Positions 47,165 to 57,162 of a stretch of DNA of 64,000 bases are shown here, in pieces. The translations under genes and the position numbers were made by a program. Every line of letters begins with the position of its first letter. Within the stretch, counting starts at the first letter, position 1. The notes below the pieces were generated by a model, which ran no database searches, was not told the origin of the DNA, and saw nothing but the letters and a program-made list of their open reading frames with translations. Source of the DNA: Cavenderia fasciculata (lineage: Eukaryota > Evosea > Eumycetozoa > Acytosteliales > Cavenderiaceae); the NCBI RefSeq assembly GCF_000203815.1, contig NW_004457639.1, positions 310,001 to 374,000 on the forward strand. The letters are read 5' to 3'.

Positions 47165-48426
47165 TTAAAGATTTAATTCTCTATCTTTTGGTAAATGATC
47201 AAAATATTTTGAAATCATTGAATCTGTGACTTGGGAGAGATTGGAAGGCTTCCATTGTGGGTTCTTGTCCTTGTCGACCAAGAGTGCTCTGACACCCTCA
47301 AAGAAATCGTGTTGTTCGACAAATTGTTGTGACATTCTAAACTCCATCTTGAGACACTCGGCCATGTCCAACTTGGCACCGTTCAACAATTGACGGTGGA
47401 CAACCTTGAGAGAGGTGGGTGACATGGTCTGGAGGGTGGCAATCGTTTGCTTGGCCCAGTCAGATCCATCCTTTTTCAACTCTTCAATGATTCTCTCTAC
47501 AGAATCCTTTCCAAATATTCTATGAATCGCATCAAACTTGGTGGCTATAGTACCATCAAGATTCGATGGAACTTTTTGTGAATATGAATCCAATGTACCA
47601 CGTACATTCTTTTCACTTGGTACACTTAATGATTCCAAAGCGTCTTGAACTTTTCCAATCTTATCATTTGTAATATAATGTGTTGTCACTCCACTTATTC
47701 TAAAAACAAATAAAAATAAAAGTAAGTAGAGTATTCATTCATTCATTGGTTTGTTTGATTGATTGATTCTTACAAATTATCAATTCCTTTTAATTTAGCA
47801 CCAGTTAAACCAAGATACATACCCATATGGTATGGTAGACGTGGTAGGAAATGTGAACCACCAACATCACAAAAGAATCCAATACCAGTTTCGGGCATGG
47901 CAAATTGAGTGCTTTCAGTGGCTACTTTAAACTTGCCGTGGATAGAGAGACCGACACCACCACCCATCGTGAAACCATTGTAGATAGATACTTGGGGAAC
48001 TGGTGAAGTGTAGATGAGATGGTTGAGTTGATACTCTTCTCTAAAGAACTTGTCACCAGCTTCGAGTTGTTGTTCTGGTGAGAGTGTCTTTCTCGCGGTT
48101 GGATTGCAGCCGTCATAGATGGCACGAATATCACCACCTGCACAGAACGCCTTTTCACCAGCACCCTTCATAACGATTGCCAAGTCTCCATCCTTGCAAG
48201 TAGAATGAATCTCTGTGTATCTTGGTGTTAAAAGATGAACCATCTTGGCACTGAGTGCATTCAATGCTTTTGGTCTATTCAACAATACATTTAAACATTT
48301 TCCCTTTTGTTCAAATAATACTTCTTCCAATGGAGCAGCAGCAGCAGATGGAGCAGCAGCAGCAGCAGAACTATATGATCTTCTTGCAACTTGTTGTAAA
48401 CCAATATTGAGAGTTGATCTAATCAT
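47165..48426 (-). CDS. hibch: 3-hydroxyisobutyryl-CoA hydrolase, mitochondrial
   Basis: Two exons, 48426-47774 and 47699-47165, giving 395 aa. ATG at 48426 gives a presequence (MIRSTLNIGLQQVARRSYSS) ending in an Ala run coded by GCA/GCT repeats. The crotonase fold follows: VLFEQKGKCLNVLLNRPKAL, GAGEKAFCAGGDIRAIYDG, YQLNHLIYTSPVPQVSIYNG, FTMGGGVGLSIHGKFKVATE, and the HIBCH-specific FAMPETGIGFFCDVGGSHFL. The C-terminal half holds IHRIFGKDSVERIIEEL, SLKVVHRQLLNGAKLDMAEC and FFEGVRALLVDKDKNPQWKP. The enzyme releases CoA from 3-hydroxyisobutyryl-CoA in valine breakdown, which also yields acyl-CoA electrons for ETF. Intact. Confidence 0.96.
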
Positions 48427-48599
48427 CCTTAATTCTTTGTATCTCTTGAAGTTTGTGTGAAAAATGATCAAGTAAGTAATTTTTTGAATCTTTTTTTACT
48501 CCTCCCGCTTCATTTTCGATGTTCATTTGTTTTTTATTTAGTATTATTTAAAATTACACAGATAATATATACATATCTCAAGATAGATAGATTGTAAAG

Positions 48600-49888
48600 A
48601 TGCAAATAGAAGGAGATGAAGATCATAATATGGGTGAAGAGGAAGACGAAGATGTTAATATAGATCATCATAATGATGATAACAATCATACTACTCATAA
48701 TAATAACAATAACAATGAAACAACTACAACACACCAAATAGATAATAATAATAATAATAATAATAACAATACTGATAATACTGATATAGCAATTGGTACA
48801 AGTACAACTAGTACTTCTACTACATCAACGACAATTAGAAATTCAAATTATAATGAAGAAGATGAAGATGCAGAGGAGGATCAAATAATTAAAGAAGATG
48901 ACGAGGAAGAAGAGGAACAACAAGTTGAAGCTGCTGTTGCTGCTACTGAGGAAGAAGAAGAAGAAGAGGAGGAAGAAGAAGACGAAGAAATGGAAGAAGA
49001 TGAAGAAGATGAAGAGGAAGAAGATGGTGAAGAAGAGGAGGAAGAAGAAGAGGAAGAGGAAAGTCAAGCAGCAGATGAAGATGAAGATGGAGATTCATCA
49101 GACAGTGACAAGGAAAGTAAAGCAGAAAAGGAAAAACAATTACAAGCACAACAAGAACAAGAACAACAACAACAAGAACAACCAGTCAAAGAACCATATC
49201 GTATGCCAGAGGACTATTTAGTCCCCATTCGATTAGAGGTTCAAAATGGTCTCTATCGACTATGGGATCAGGTGCTATGGAACATCAATGAAACACAAGT
49301 CACACCTGAACAATTTGCAAAGGGATTGTGTGCAGATTTGGATCTACCCGATTGGTTTGATCCACTAGTAGCATCTGCCATAAATAATCAATTAAATCGT
49401 CATCGAGATGTAATGGAAAGACTCGAACAAGTTATGGCTGGTATTGGTTCAGAAAGAATTATTACCATTGTTGTATGTTGAAATAGTAGAAAGAAATTAA
49501 AGACAAGACAAACAAAAGAAAGAATTCCAAACAATTATTTATTAATTTATTTATTAATTTATTTAATTATTTTTAGTTGGATTTAACAGTAAATGGATTA
49601 CATCTTAGAGATCAATTTGAATGGGATATATTATCATCAACCAATGTGGAAGCATTTGCCAAATCACTGTCATTGGATTTGGGATTATCAAGAGAGTTTG
49701 AAAATTCTATTAGTTTTACAATGAGAGAACAGATACAATACCAATATGAATTGTTGGCTACTCGAGCACTTCAACAAAGACCAATGGTCACTGCACACAC
49801 CATCATGAGAAATGAACTTGATGTCCAAAATTGGAGTCCTTTTGTTCGACCATTATATCCTATTCCTCATTTAATAAAAAGACAATAA
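48600..49888 (+). CDS. snf5: SNF5/SMARCB1 homologue, SWI/SNF core subunit
   Basis: Two exons, 48600-49472 and 49577-49888, giving 394 aa; the junction is phase 0. The N-terminal 200 residues are strongly acidic (Glu/Asp runs) with Asn and Gln stretches. The paired SNF5 repeats follow: VPIRLEVQNGLYRLWDQVLW with TPEQFAKGLCADLDLPDWF, and LDLTVNGLHLRDQFEWDILS with VEAFAKSLSLDLGLSREFE. The end (NWSPFVRPLYPIPHLIKRQ) is basic. SNF5 links the remodelling ATPase to nucleosomes and transcription factors. The winged-helix N-terminal domain of the animal protein is not evident. The gene is divergent from HIBCH, sharing about 170 bases. Confidence 0.87.
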
Positions 49889-51109
49889 TCAATCAATCAA
49901 AAGAAGAAGTAGATTACCACCTTATAATTGGATAAAGAGACAGCGTGGTTACTTTTATCTCTTTTATACAAACAAAAACGTCTTGGGTCATTTAGAAAGT
50001 AATCGAATAACCAACCGTCATGTTCAGTACTATATCTCTATAGATTTCTCTTCTTTGTCAAACACAGCTGTTCAATTATTTATAACCCCCCTTGCGTTGT
50101 TTCGAAGTTTATCTCTATCTAATATTATTTATTGTTTTCCTCACAATATATAGCTACAAGTTCATGTGTGTTTGATGATGGATGAGTGGATTCTTAGTCA
50201 AACATTAATTAATCTAATAGATATTATCGGTTTCCCGCTTTTCACGTTAGATTGTTCGATTTCTTTTATCTAAGTGATGGTGCAATGACCCTGTTTGATG
50301 GTTCTATGTTTTCACTATCTTGACGACATCAAATGTTAACATTTAAGATCTTATACCCCCTTTCCTTATTAGATGTGAAGAGACAACTGCCTGTTACTTA
50401 ATCTCTCTTTTGTTTGCAAAAGACTTCTGGGTCACTTGGAAAGTAATCGAACAATCTAACGTGAAAAGCGGGGCGTAGCTACCTGATACAAGTTGGTGTC
50501 ATGTTCAGCACTAGCATCAAGGTGAGGGATGTGGTATATATTCTGATGGTCTCTGGTGTCTCTCTATCTCAGCATGGATTTTCAGTGGAATGAAAATATC
50601 TTTTGGGTTTTTTGTGTTGTTATCAAACGAGAGCCGATTTCTTTTCACCAACAGTGGCACTCAAAGCCAAAGAAGGGGGTAGGTATAGAAAGCAAGGCCT
50701 TGGTGGCTCTACATGAGGGGGTCTCCCACATTGAGCCGAGATGAAACAAATTGTTTTTGTTTTTTAGGGCTATTTTTTTTTTTTGAACAAAATATATTTT
50801 TTTTTTGAGGCTCGTTCGACTTCACTAGTGAAGACGATCAGTTTCTCTTTTCTCCTCTTTGTCTAACACACACTTAACACACTTAGCCGTTCAATTATTT
50901 ATAACCCCTGCGTTGTTTCGAAGTTTATCTCTTTATATAATATTATTTATTGTTTTCCTCACCTATACCATACCGAGACTCTAAATAATCCCTTTTATCT
51001 TTTATAAATTTTCATTTAACAACTCTAAACCCCTTTTAAATAATAATAATACCAAACACACAAACAAAAAAAACCTTTTTTTTTCCATATATTATATACT
51101 TTTTAAAAA
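49889..51109. repeat. Cluster of decayed, partly duplicated repeats
   Basis: Three related segments occur: about 49950-50140, 50395-50520 and 50820-50965. Copies 1 and 3 share GTTCAATTATTTATAACCCC, TGCGTTGTTTCGAAGTTTAT and TTATTGTTTTCCTCAC; copies 1 and 2 share GAAAGTAATCGAA and GTCATGTTCAG. A 28-base inverted repeat links the interior. No protein-coding remnant of a mobile element was found; the 62-codon ORF at 50556-50744 has no family resemblance. The right end includes the promoter of the sterol methyltransferase gene. Confidence 0.7.
50234..50472. repeat. Perfect 28-bp inverted repeat with 183-base spacer
   Basis: Arm 1 is 50234-50261 (begins CCCGCTTTTCACGTTAG) and arm 2 is 50445-50472 (ends CTAACGTGAAAAGCGGG). 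They are exact reverse complements and less AT-rich than the surroundings. It could be the terminal repeat of a small non-autonomous element, a cruciform, or the stem of a folded RNA. Confidence 0.9.
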
Positions 51110-52171
51110 ATGAATACTCAACAACGTGCTATGGAGGGTGATTTGACCCGTATTACTGCTATTGCCAGAAAGGAAAAGGACGCCGTCGAACGTACCGACA
51201 TGAACGACACCTTGAAGCAATACACCACCCTTTTCGAAGGTGACAAGGCCTCGATCGAGTCGCGTAAGGACAACTACACCTCGATGGTCAACCAATTCTA
51301 CGATTTGGCCTCTGACTATTATGAATTTGGTTGGGGTCAATCCTTCCATTTTGCCACCCGTCACAGATTCGAGTCATTCGAAGCCTCGATTGCCCGTCAC
51401 GAAATGTACTTGGCCCATCAACTCGGTCTCTTCCCAGGCATGCGTGTCCTCGATGTCGGTTGCGGTGTCGGTGGTCCAATGAGAACCATTGCCCGTTTCT
51501 CTGGTGCCCACGTCGTCGGTCTCAACAACAACGAATACCAAATCCAACGTGCCAAGCGTCTCAATGAAGCTGCCGGTCTCTCCCACCTCTGCTCCTTTGT
51601 CAAGGCTGATTTCATGCACGTCCCACAAGCCGACGAGACCTACGATGCCATCTACCAAGTCGAAGCCACCTGTCACGCTCCAAACAAGGTCGACTGTTAC
51701 AAGGAAATCTACCGTCTCCTCAAGCCAGGCTGTCTCTTTGGTGGTTACGAATGGGTCATGACCAACAAGTACGACAAGAACAACGCCGAACACAACAAGA
51801 TCAAACACGAAATCGAAGTCGGAAACGGTCTCCCAGATCTCGAACAACCAGACGTCATCGTTGCCGCCCTCAAGGAAGCCGGTTTCGAAGTCCTCACTGC
51901 TCACGACGTTGCTGAAGACTCTGAACTCCCATGGTACCTCCCACTCTCTGCCTCCTTCTCCATCACTGGTTTCCTCCACACTGGTGTCGGTCGTTACCTC
52001 ACCGGTAAGTTCTGCCAATTGCTCGAACTCGTCAAGATCGCTCCAAAGGGTGCCTACGACGTCAATGTCTGGCTCCAATCCGCCGCCACCTACCTCGTTG
52101 CCGGTGGTTCCAAGCAAATCTTCTCCCCAATGCTCTTTGTCTTGGCCCGTAAGCCAGAAAAGAAGAACTAA
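51110..52171 (+). CDS. smt1: Sterol 24-C-methyltransferase
   Basis: Single exon, 353 aa, from ATG at 51110. SAM-binding motif I is [12 protein letters not shown]; the sterol-methyltransferase signatures [20 protein letters not shown] (region I), [11 protein letters not shown] (region II) and [14 protein letters not shown] (region III) are present, followed by the family C-terminus ([10 protein letters not shown]-type: [20 protein letters not shown]). The enzyme transfers methyl from SAM to C24 of cycloartenol or a similar sterol, giving 24-alkyl sterols at the ER. Codons are almost all C-ending, in sharp contrast to flanking DNA, indicating high expression. Intact and intronless. Confidence 0.96.
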   Translation: MNTQQRAMEGDLTRITAIARKEKDAVERTDMNDTLKQYTTLFEGDKASIESRKDNYTSMVNQFYDLASDYYEFGWGQSFHFATRHRFESFEASIARHEMYLAHQLGLFPGMRVLDVGCGVGGPMRTIARFSGAHVVGLNNNEYQIQRAKRLNEAAGLSHLCSFVKADFMHVPQADETYDAIYQVEATCHAPNKVDCYKEIYRLLKPGCLFGGYEWVMTNKYDKNNAEHNKIKHEIEVGNGLPDLEQPDVIVAALKEAGFEVLTAHDVAEDSELPWYLPLSASFSITGFLHTGVGRYLTGKFCQLLELVKIAPKGAYDVNVWLQSAATYLVAGGSKQIFSPMLFVLARKPEKKN

Positions 52172-52331
52172 ACCTAGATCTTTGTTTCACAAAAAGCTTT
52201 TTAAATTATATCTCTCTTTTTTTCAACCAATAAACTTTATTTGTATAAATATAAAATCAAAAAGGATTAATGGGGGGGGGCAAGGATAATATTGATATTA
52301 TTATTATAATGTTACACAGATCCGTGAGTAG

Positions 52332-54903
52332 TGGGATTTCCACAAACAAAAAGAAAAGAATGATGATAACAATAACAATAACAACAAAGACAGTACTAGT
52401 ACTGTCAAGAGTATCACAAAACAAAGATTCAAAGACATCTTAGAGTCTACACCAGATAAAGTAGTATCATGGTTACTCTATTTAATTGTAAATGGTACTT
52501 GTAAACATGTATGTAATTTATTATAATCGAGATCACCTTTGCAATTTACTTACTTTACTGTTGTCATTAAAGAGAAATCAGTACAGTTTCTTGATAAATT
52601 ACTGATTAAAAAAGGTGATGACTTGATCAAAGAATTGTTACTGGATGATAACAGTCGAGTTGTTAAAGACAAATCATACAGTTGTTTTTATCGGTCATTT
52701 ATTTAGTATCATTCAAACAATTGCTCTCTTTTTAATTCCTAAAGGTATGCATGTTTAAATTGATACTTTTACAATTTAATTAATGTGTATTATTTTATTT
52801 TGATTTGGTCTGTAGGTCTTTGGAATGAATTACAACCATCATTGGTGGAAATTGTAAATCGCGAAGAAGAGGAAGAAAAAGAAGAGGAAGGATCACCATC
52901 ACCATCACAATTAAAAGTAAATACATTATCATTACTATCATTGTTGTCAAAGTATGACTCTAAAAAGGCAAAACTAGAAACGTTGGTCAATGAGATAAGC
53001 TCTGGTGTATTGTCTGATGATCAGTATCGATCATTATTTCCCGATCTATTGTCAATGCTTCCAATCATCGAAAAGACTGAAGGAGAATATTTTAAAAAGA
53101 TTGTGGTCGCTCTAAACAAATATCTATACAAACGAGAATCCAAATTGGATGCAAGAATTCATTTTACCAATCATTAACACGTTAATAGAAGTATTGGATA
53201 ATAATCGTGAAAATGGATTCTCTGTAAATACAAAGGGTGTGGTTTATAATTCTTGTTGGATATGGTCGAGAATGATGAAAACAATATTTTTACCAACAGT
53301 CATCTTGAAAGAATCGTGTCACACTTGTACGAATGGATGGTGATTCAAGTTGAGGATGTATCAGTGGAAGAGTGGACTGATAGCGACTACTGTACAGACA
53401 ATCAAGGTAGTATATTCAACATAAATAGCGAGGAAGAACGTGACCTTGGTATCCTCAAGACAGACTTTGATCAACAAATTCCAGCCGATTCGAATTTTGA
53501 ACGATTCGTTGGGTCGATTGGTAACCATGTCGAAATACAACAATCCATTTACGATCAATTCTCCATCCTAGTAAACTCTCAAAAATGGAATGAAAGATAT
53601 GCTAGTTTGATTGCTTTGTCTAAATTTACTAGATTTATCATTGATATTGTTACGCAACAACTTCCATTTATTTTAAAGTATGTTAAATAATAATAATAAT
53701 AATAATAATATTTATTTAATTAATTATTTATTGATTTATTTAATTTTATTTATTTGTAGTTCAATATTTAAATTAGTTGAAGATGAAAATATAAGAATCA
53801 GATGGGCATCATTACAATGTTTAATTCAATTATTTATACATATGCAAGAGATGATTGGTTCAAAAGAAAAGGTATACCAAGTTTTGATCAAATCAATTTA
53901 TGATCCAAATGAACGCATACAAATTAGTTGTTGGTTGTTACTTCAAACAATGACAAATGTATTGGAAGCAGATATGATAGCAGATACTGATTTGCAAGTA
54001 TTATCAAGTTTGTTTGAAAAACTTTTACAATCACAAAAGTTATATGTCGTTGAAAGTGCATTACCTTCATTCATGTCTCTTGTTTCTATTGCTAAAGAAA
54101 GATTAAACCCTGTATGTTAATATAAATATATTCAACTTTTTAAAATATTAATCAATTTATTTCTATTATTTATTAGTATTTTGGAAATATTATTCCAATA
54201 CTATTATCAGTGTTGGAAAAACATCAAAGTATTGGAACAAAAGAATCAAGAGTATTCAGGTGTCGTGCAGTTAAAGCATTTGCTTTGTGTGGTTTGGTGG
54301 TTGACAATAATACATTTTCAACATACTTGAACAAGTTTATGATGTTTGTTAAAAAGAATCAAGGTTCGGTTGATTTAGCAGTTGATATTACAAGAGCATC
54401 ATATTCATTTATTCAAACGGTTGGTAATGAGTTTGCAGTTTATTCACCAATGATTGTCAGGATGGCTGTCAATGTACTAGAGATACCACTACCCGACCAA
54501 GAACAAGACATGCGTGCATCGTCACGACATAATGTCAAGAAAATAATGTCGACCCTCACAGGATTGAACAACCTTATTCAGATTTGTATTGATTAGGGGA
54601 TGTCATAAATTACGTGACACCGAAGGATCCAATGCAATCAAGGCTAGGATCCTCTCATTTATGCATAGTTACTGCAAGTATGGTGGTGAGTTGGCTATCA
54701 ACTCTTTCCCACATATCATACCTGCCATTATCGAGTGTCTGACATATACGAATAACATCTCACGTATTGCTGCATCTACACTAAAAGAGGCAGCACAAAA
54801 TGCCAAAGATAGATTCTCACCTTGGGCCATCATGATCCTACACACTCCCAACAATGTACCGCCCAACTCTACCACTTTGACCCTTTTCTGGCAGAGAGGA
54901 TGA
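52332..54903 (+). pseudogene. Importin-5 (karyopherin beta-3)-like pseudogene or broken gene
   Basis: Pieces in changing frames resemble IPO5 in order: KSITKQRFKDILESTPDKVV, SVQFLDKLLIKKGDDLIKEL, GHLFSIIQTIALFLIPK then GLWNELQPSLVEIV after an intron, LVENDE-type acidic region DVSVEEWTDSDY, SQKWNERYASLIALSKF, ENIRIRWASLQCLIQLF, and YFGNIIPILLSVLEKHQ. Introns near 52745-52815, 53690-53760 and 54113-54178 still look functional. No in-frame ATG opens the first segment, the frame changes near 52700, 53150, 53250 and 54580, and the match stops at about 54903, well short of the roughly 1100 aa of IPO5, so the C-terminal HEAT repeats are missing. A real IPO5 elsewhere in the genome is expected. Assembly error explains single shifts but not the truncated ends. 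Confidence 0.75.
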
Positions 54904-55328
54904 TCTTGATAATATACTCTGCTTTGATGATTGTTGGTCAGCATCTCTTTAATCCGAGAGGGCAAATGAAGTGAATTTATAATTTAACATACGATGGTGA
55001 TTTGTTGTGACATTTTTAAAAAAAATTCTAAGGTAGAGATAAATAAATCCGGTGTATCATCCCTATCCTATCTACTTTAATAAAAATCAACCTCCAAGTT
55101 GGTTCATTTTCAAAAAAAAGGAAATATTAAAAAGTATTTATTCTTTAATTAAATTATTATTTTGATTACATAGTCATGGGAGGAGGATAAGAAGAAGGAG
55201 ATTTAAAGATAAGGTAGATACATTAAATGCCAACCAATAATATACTATAATATTTTGAGAAAAGCAAGTAAAAGGAGTTTTTAAACTAATAGAATATGAT
55301 ATATAAAGTTTTTGTTGTTGATTTAAAA
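54904..55328. other. Spacer between importin-like pseudogene and nuclease-like gene
   Basis: AT-rich, convergent 3' spacer with poly-A and poly-T tracts. No gene or further importin-like sequence recognised. Confidence 0.5.
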
Positions 55329-56816
55329 TTAATTCAAGTTAGATTCCATTAATCTATTCATGATTGTTTTGGAAGGTAGTTTCAACCATTTTGGTAATTC
55401 TTTTTGATTTGGGAGAATTTTCATGGTAATAATGTGAAATTGATTCCCAAGTTGACATTTGATTTTACCAACAATAAATCTGCCATGAATGGTCACACAA
55501 CACAATATTTTTTGAATTCGAGCCATCATATATTTTTACCAATACAAAGTCCATTTTATCGAATTGACAAAATCTATAGATATTTGAGTTTGATTCGTTC
55601 TTCAACCACTTTTCCATTTTTTCTAATAGTTGGGTATATTGTAAGACATCGATTGGTTGTTCTTGTTCTTCCACAATAGATTTTTCACAATTAGAATTGG
55701 GGGAAAAGAATTCTCGATGTTTGAAGACGAAATCATTATCAACTTTGAGCATCGACGCATCAACCTTTAAAATGTCTTCGAGAAACAAAGTTGGTTTCTT
55801 TTTGAATTCCAAATATGAGTAAAACTCTTTGTTGAATACAATCAAAGTTTTGAAAGGATCAAGACTTGATAAAATGATTTCAAACAATAAAAACAAGTTA
55901 TTGGTTCCATTGGACTGCAACATAATCTTATCTAGGAATGTGAAGGGGATTCGAACAAGAAAAATCAATGGATTATCCAATATTGATAGTTTTCGAATAT
56001 CTCTTTCTTGGTTCTTTTTTCGTGTGTGGGAACGATCATCAATCTCCCACAATATAATGTAGAATTTGAATTCAAGGTTGCTGATAGGTTGAAGGTTCAT
56101 GTTAGAGTCAAGTCGAACCCCCAAATACCAATCCACATGCATTTGATCAAATACAGGGTACTGTGGAATAAGTTCGAAGTACTTTCTTTCGGTGTCGTAG
56201 GTTTTGATAAACATATCCAAAATCTTTCCAAATGTTATTTCTTGATAATTGACGCCATTACATATTTGACAATAACCTTTGCTACTTGATTCATGGTGAT
56301 CAGGATCTCTGCACTGAACTTGATAACTTTCACTATTGTACATGAGGTAGTCAGTGTCGATGTCGGTATCACTTTTCATGTCGCTTTCCATTTCAATGTC
56401 CATTCTGTTGTCAATATCGTTTTCTACATGCTCCTCTATCTGATATTCTACGAAATCTATACTATTATTAGGGTAGTCATAACATTGTCTGAGGTATCTT
56501 GTTACAAAATCCAAATTTTTGATACATGTCCATTTTACTTGATATATTCTATTTTGTGTCTAAAAAAATAGATTAGAATAATTGATTTCATAAAATCTTG
56601 AAATTTAAATTTAAAGTTAAGATTTATACATACAGGGTTCTCACCTCCCTCGTTTACCAAAAAACCAACTTTTTTCTTTTCCAAACCACTAGTGCCACAA
56701 TTGTCGAAAAAACTTTTTTCATCCAAAGACTTATCTCTATAGTTTTTTCCTTTATGATACCTATTGTACAGATTTAATTTTGATAAAATGTCAAGGCAAA
56801 TTCCACATACCTCCAC
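55329..56816 (-). CDS. Zn-cluster protein with Vsr-like PD-(D/E)XK nuclease signature, copy A
   Basis: Exon 56816-56634 (5' limit uncertain, no clear in-frame ATG nearby) joins 56559-55329 through a good intron (GTATGT..TTTTTAG). The first exon carries a CGICLD motif. After an acidic Asp-rich stretch comes a C/H cluster (CRDPDHH .. YCQICNG), then a segment with HVDWYLGV, WEIDDRSH, ERDIRKLSIL and PLIFLVRIPF. Asp, then E-x-D-x3-H, then R-D-x2-K and a hydrophobic strand ending in Arg is the layout of Vsr/DUF559-type endonucleases. Copy B has the same series. A long C-terminal part ends in KWLKLPSKTIMNRLMESNLN; the frame is broken once in this part. Nuclease activity is inference; no homologue name is claimed. 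Confidence 0.6.
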
Positions 56817-56818
56817 AT

Positions 56819-57162
56819 CGGTTGATTTTGGTTTTTTTTGACTTGATTGTGTTGAGGGAAAGCTTTTCTATGTTACAACCTCCCATTCATAATTAGTCAA
56901 CACTTTCAATTATGACTTCTAGGTTGACACCAATAGCAGATTAACATATCGAATATCAACAACGATCTCAGTATACACAAGACGAGGTCAGTATCAGGAA
57001 TGAAAGATCAGTCATTATCATTTTTTTATTTGTTATAATATGAACATTGATCTTTATCTTCCTCATCTCATTTGTTTTTTAAACCTAATCTACTTTGAAT
57101 CAATGATTTTTAATCACTCCCTATATTTTTAAAATAGATAGAGAGAGAGTATATATATTAAA
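56819..57162. promoter_or_regulatory. Shared interval between divergent nuclease-like genes
   Basis: About 345 bases separate copy A and copy B. It holds AT-rich DNA and GATAGAGAGAGAG just before the copy B ATG. The true 5' end of copy A may lie here. A bidirectional promoter is inferred from the layout. Confidence 0.4.

Noticed and set aside
48843-49221. Phe-rich and Lys-rich ORFs overlapping the acidic part of SNF5
   Set aside because: They are other-frame readings of the GAA/GAG/GAT repeat.
50556-50744. 62-codon ORF in the repeat cluster
   Set aside because: No homology seen and not shared by the other repeat copies.
51374-52117. 247-codon minus-strand ORF opposite the sterol methyltransferase
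   Set aside because: Same codon-bias effect; sense gene is intact and highly conserved.
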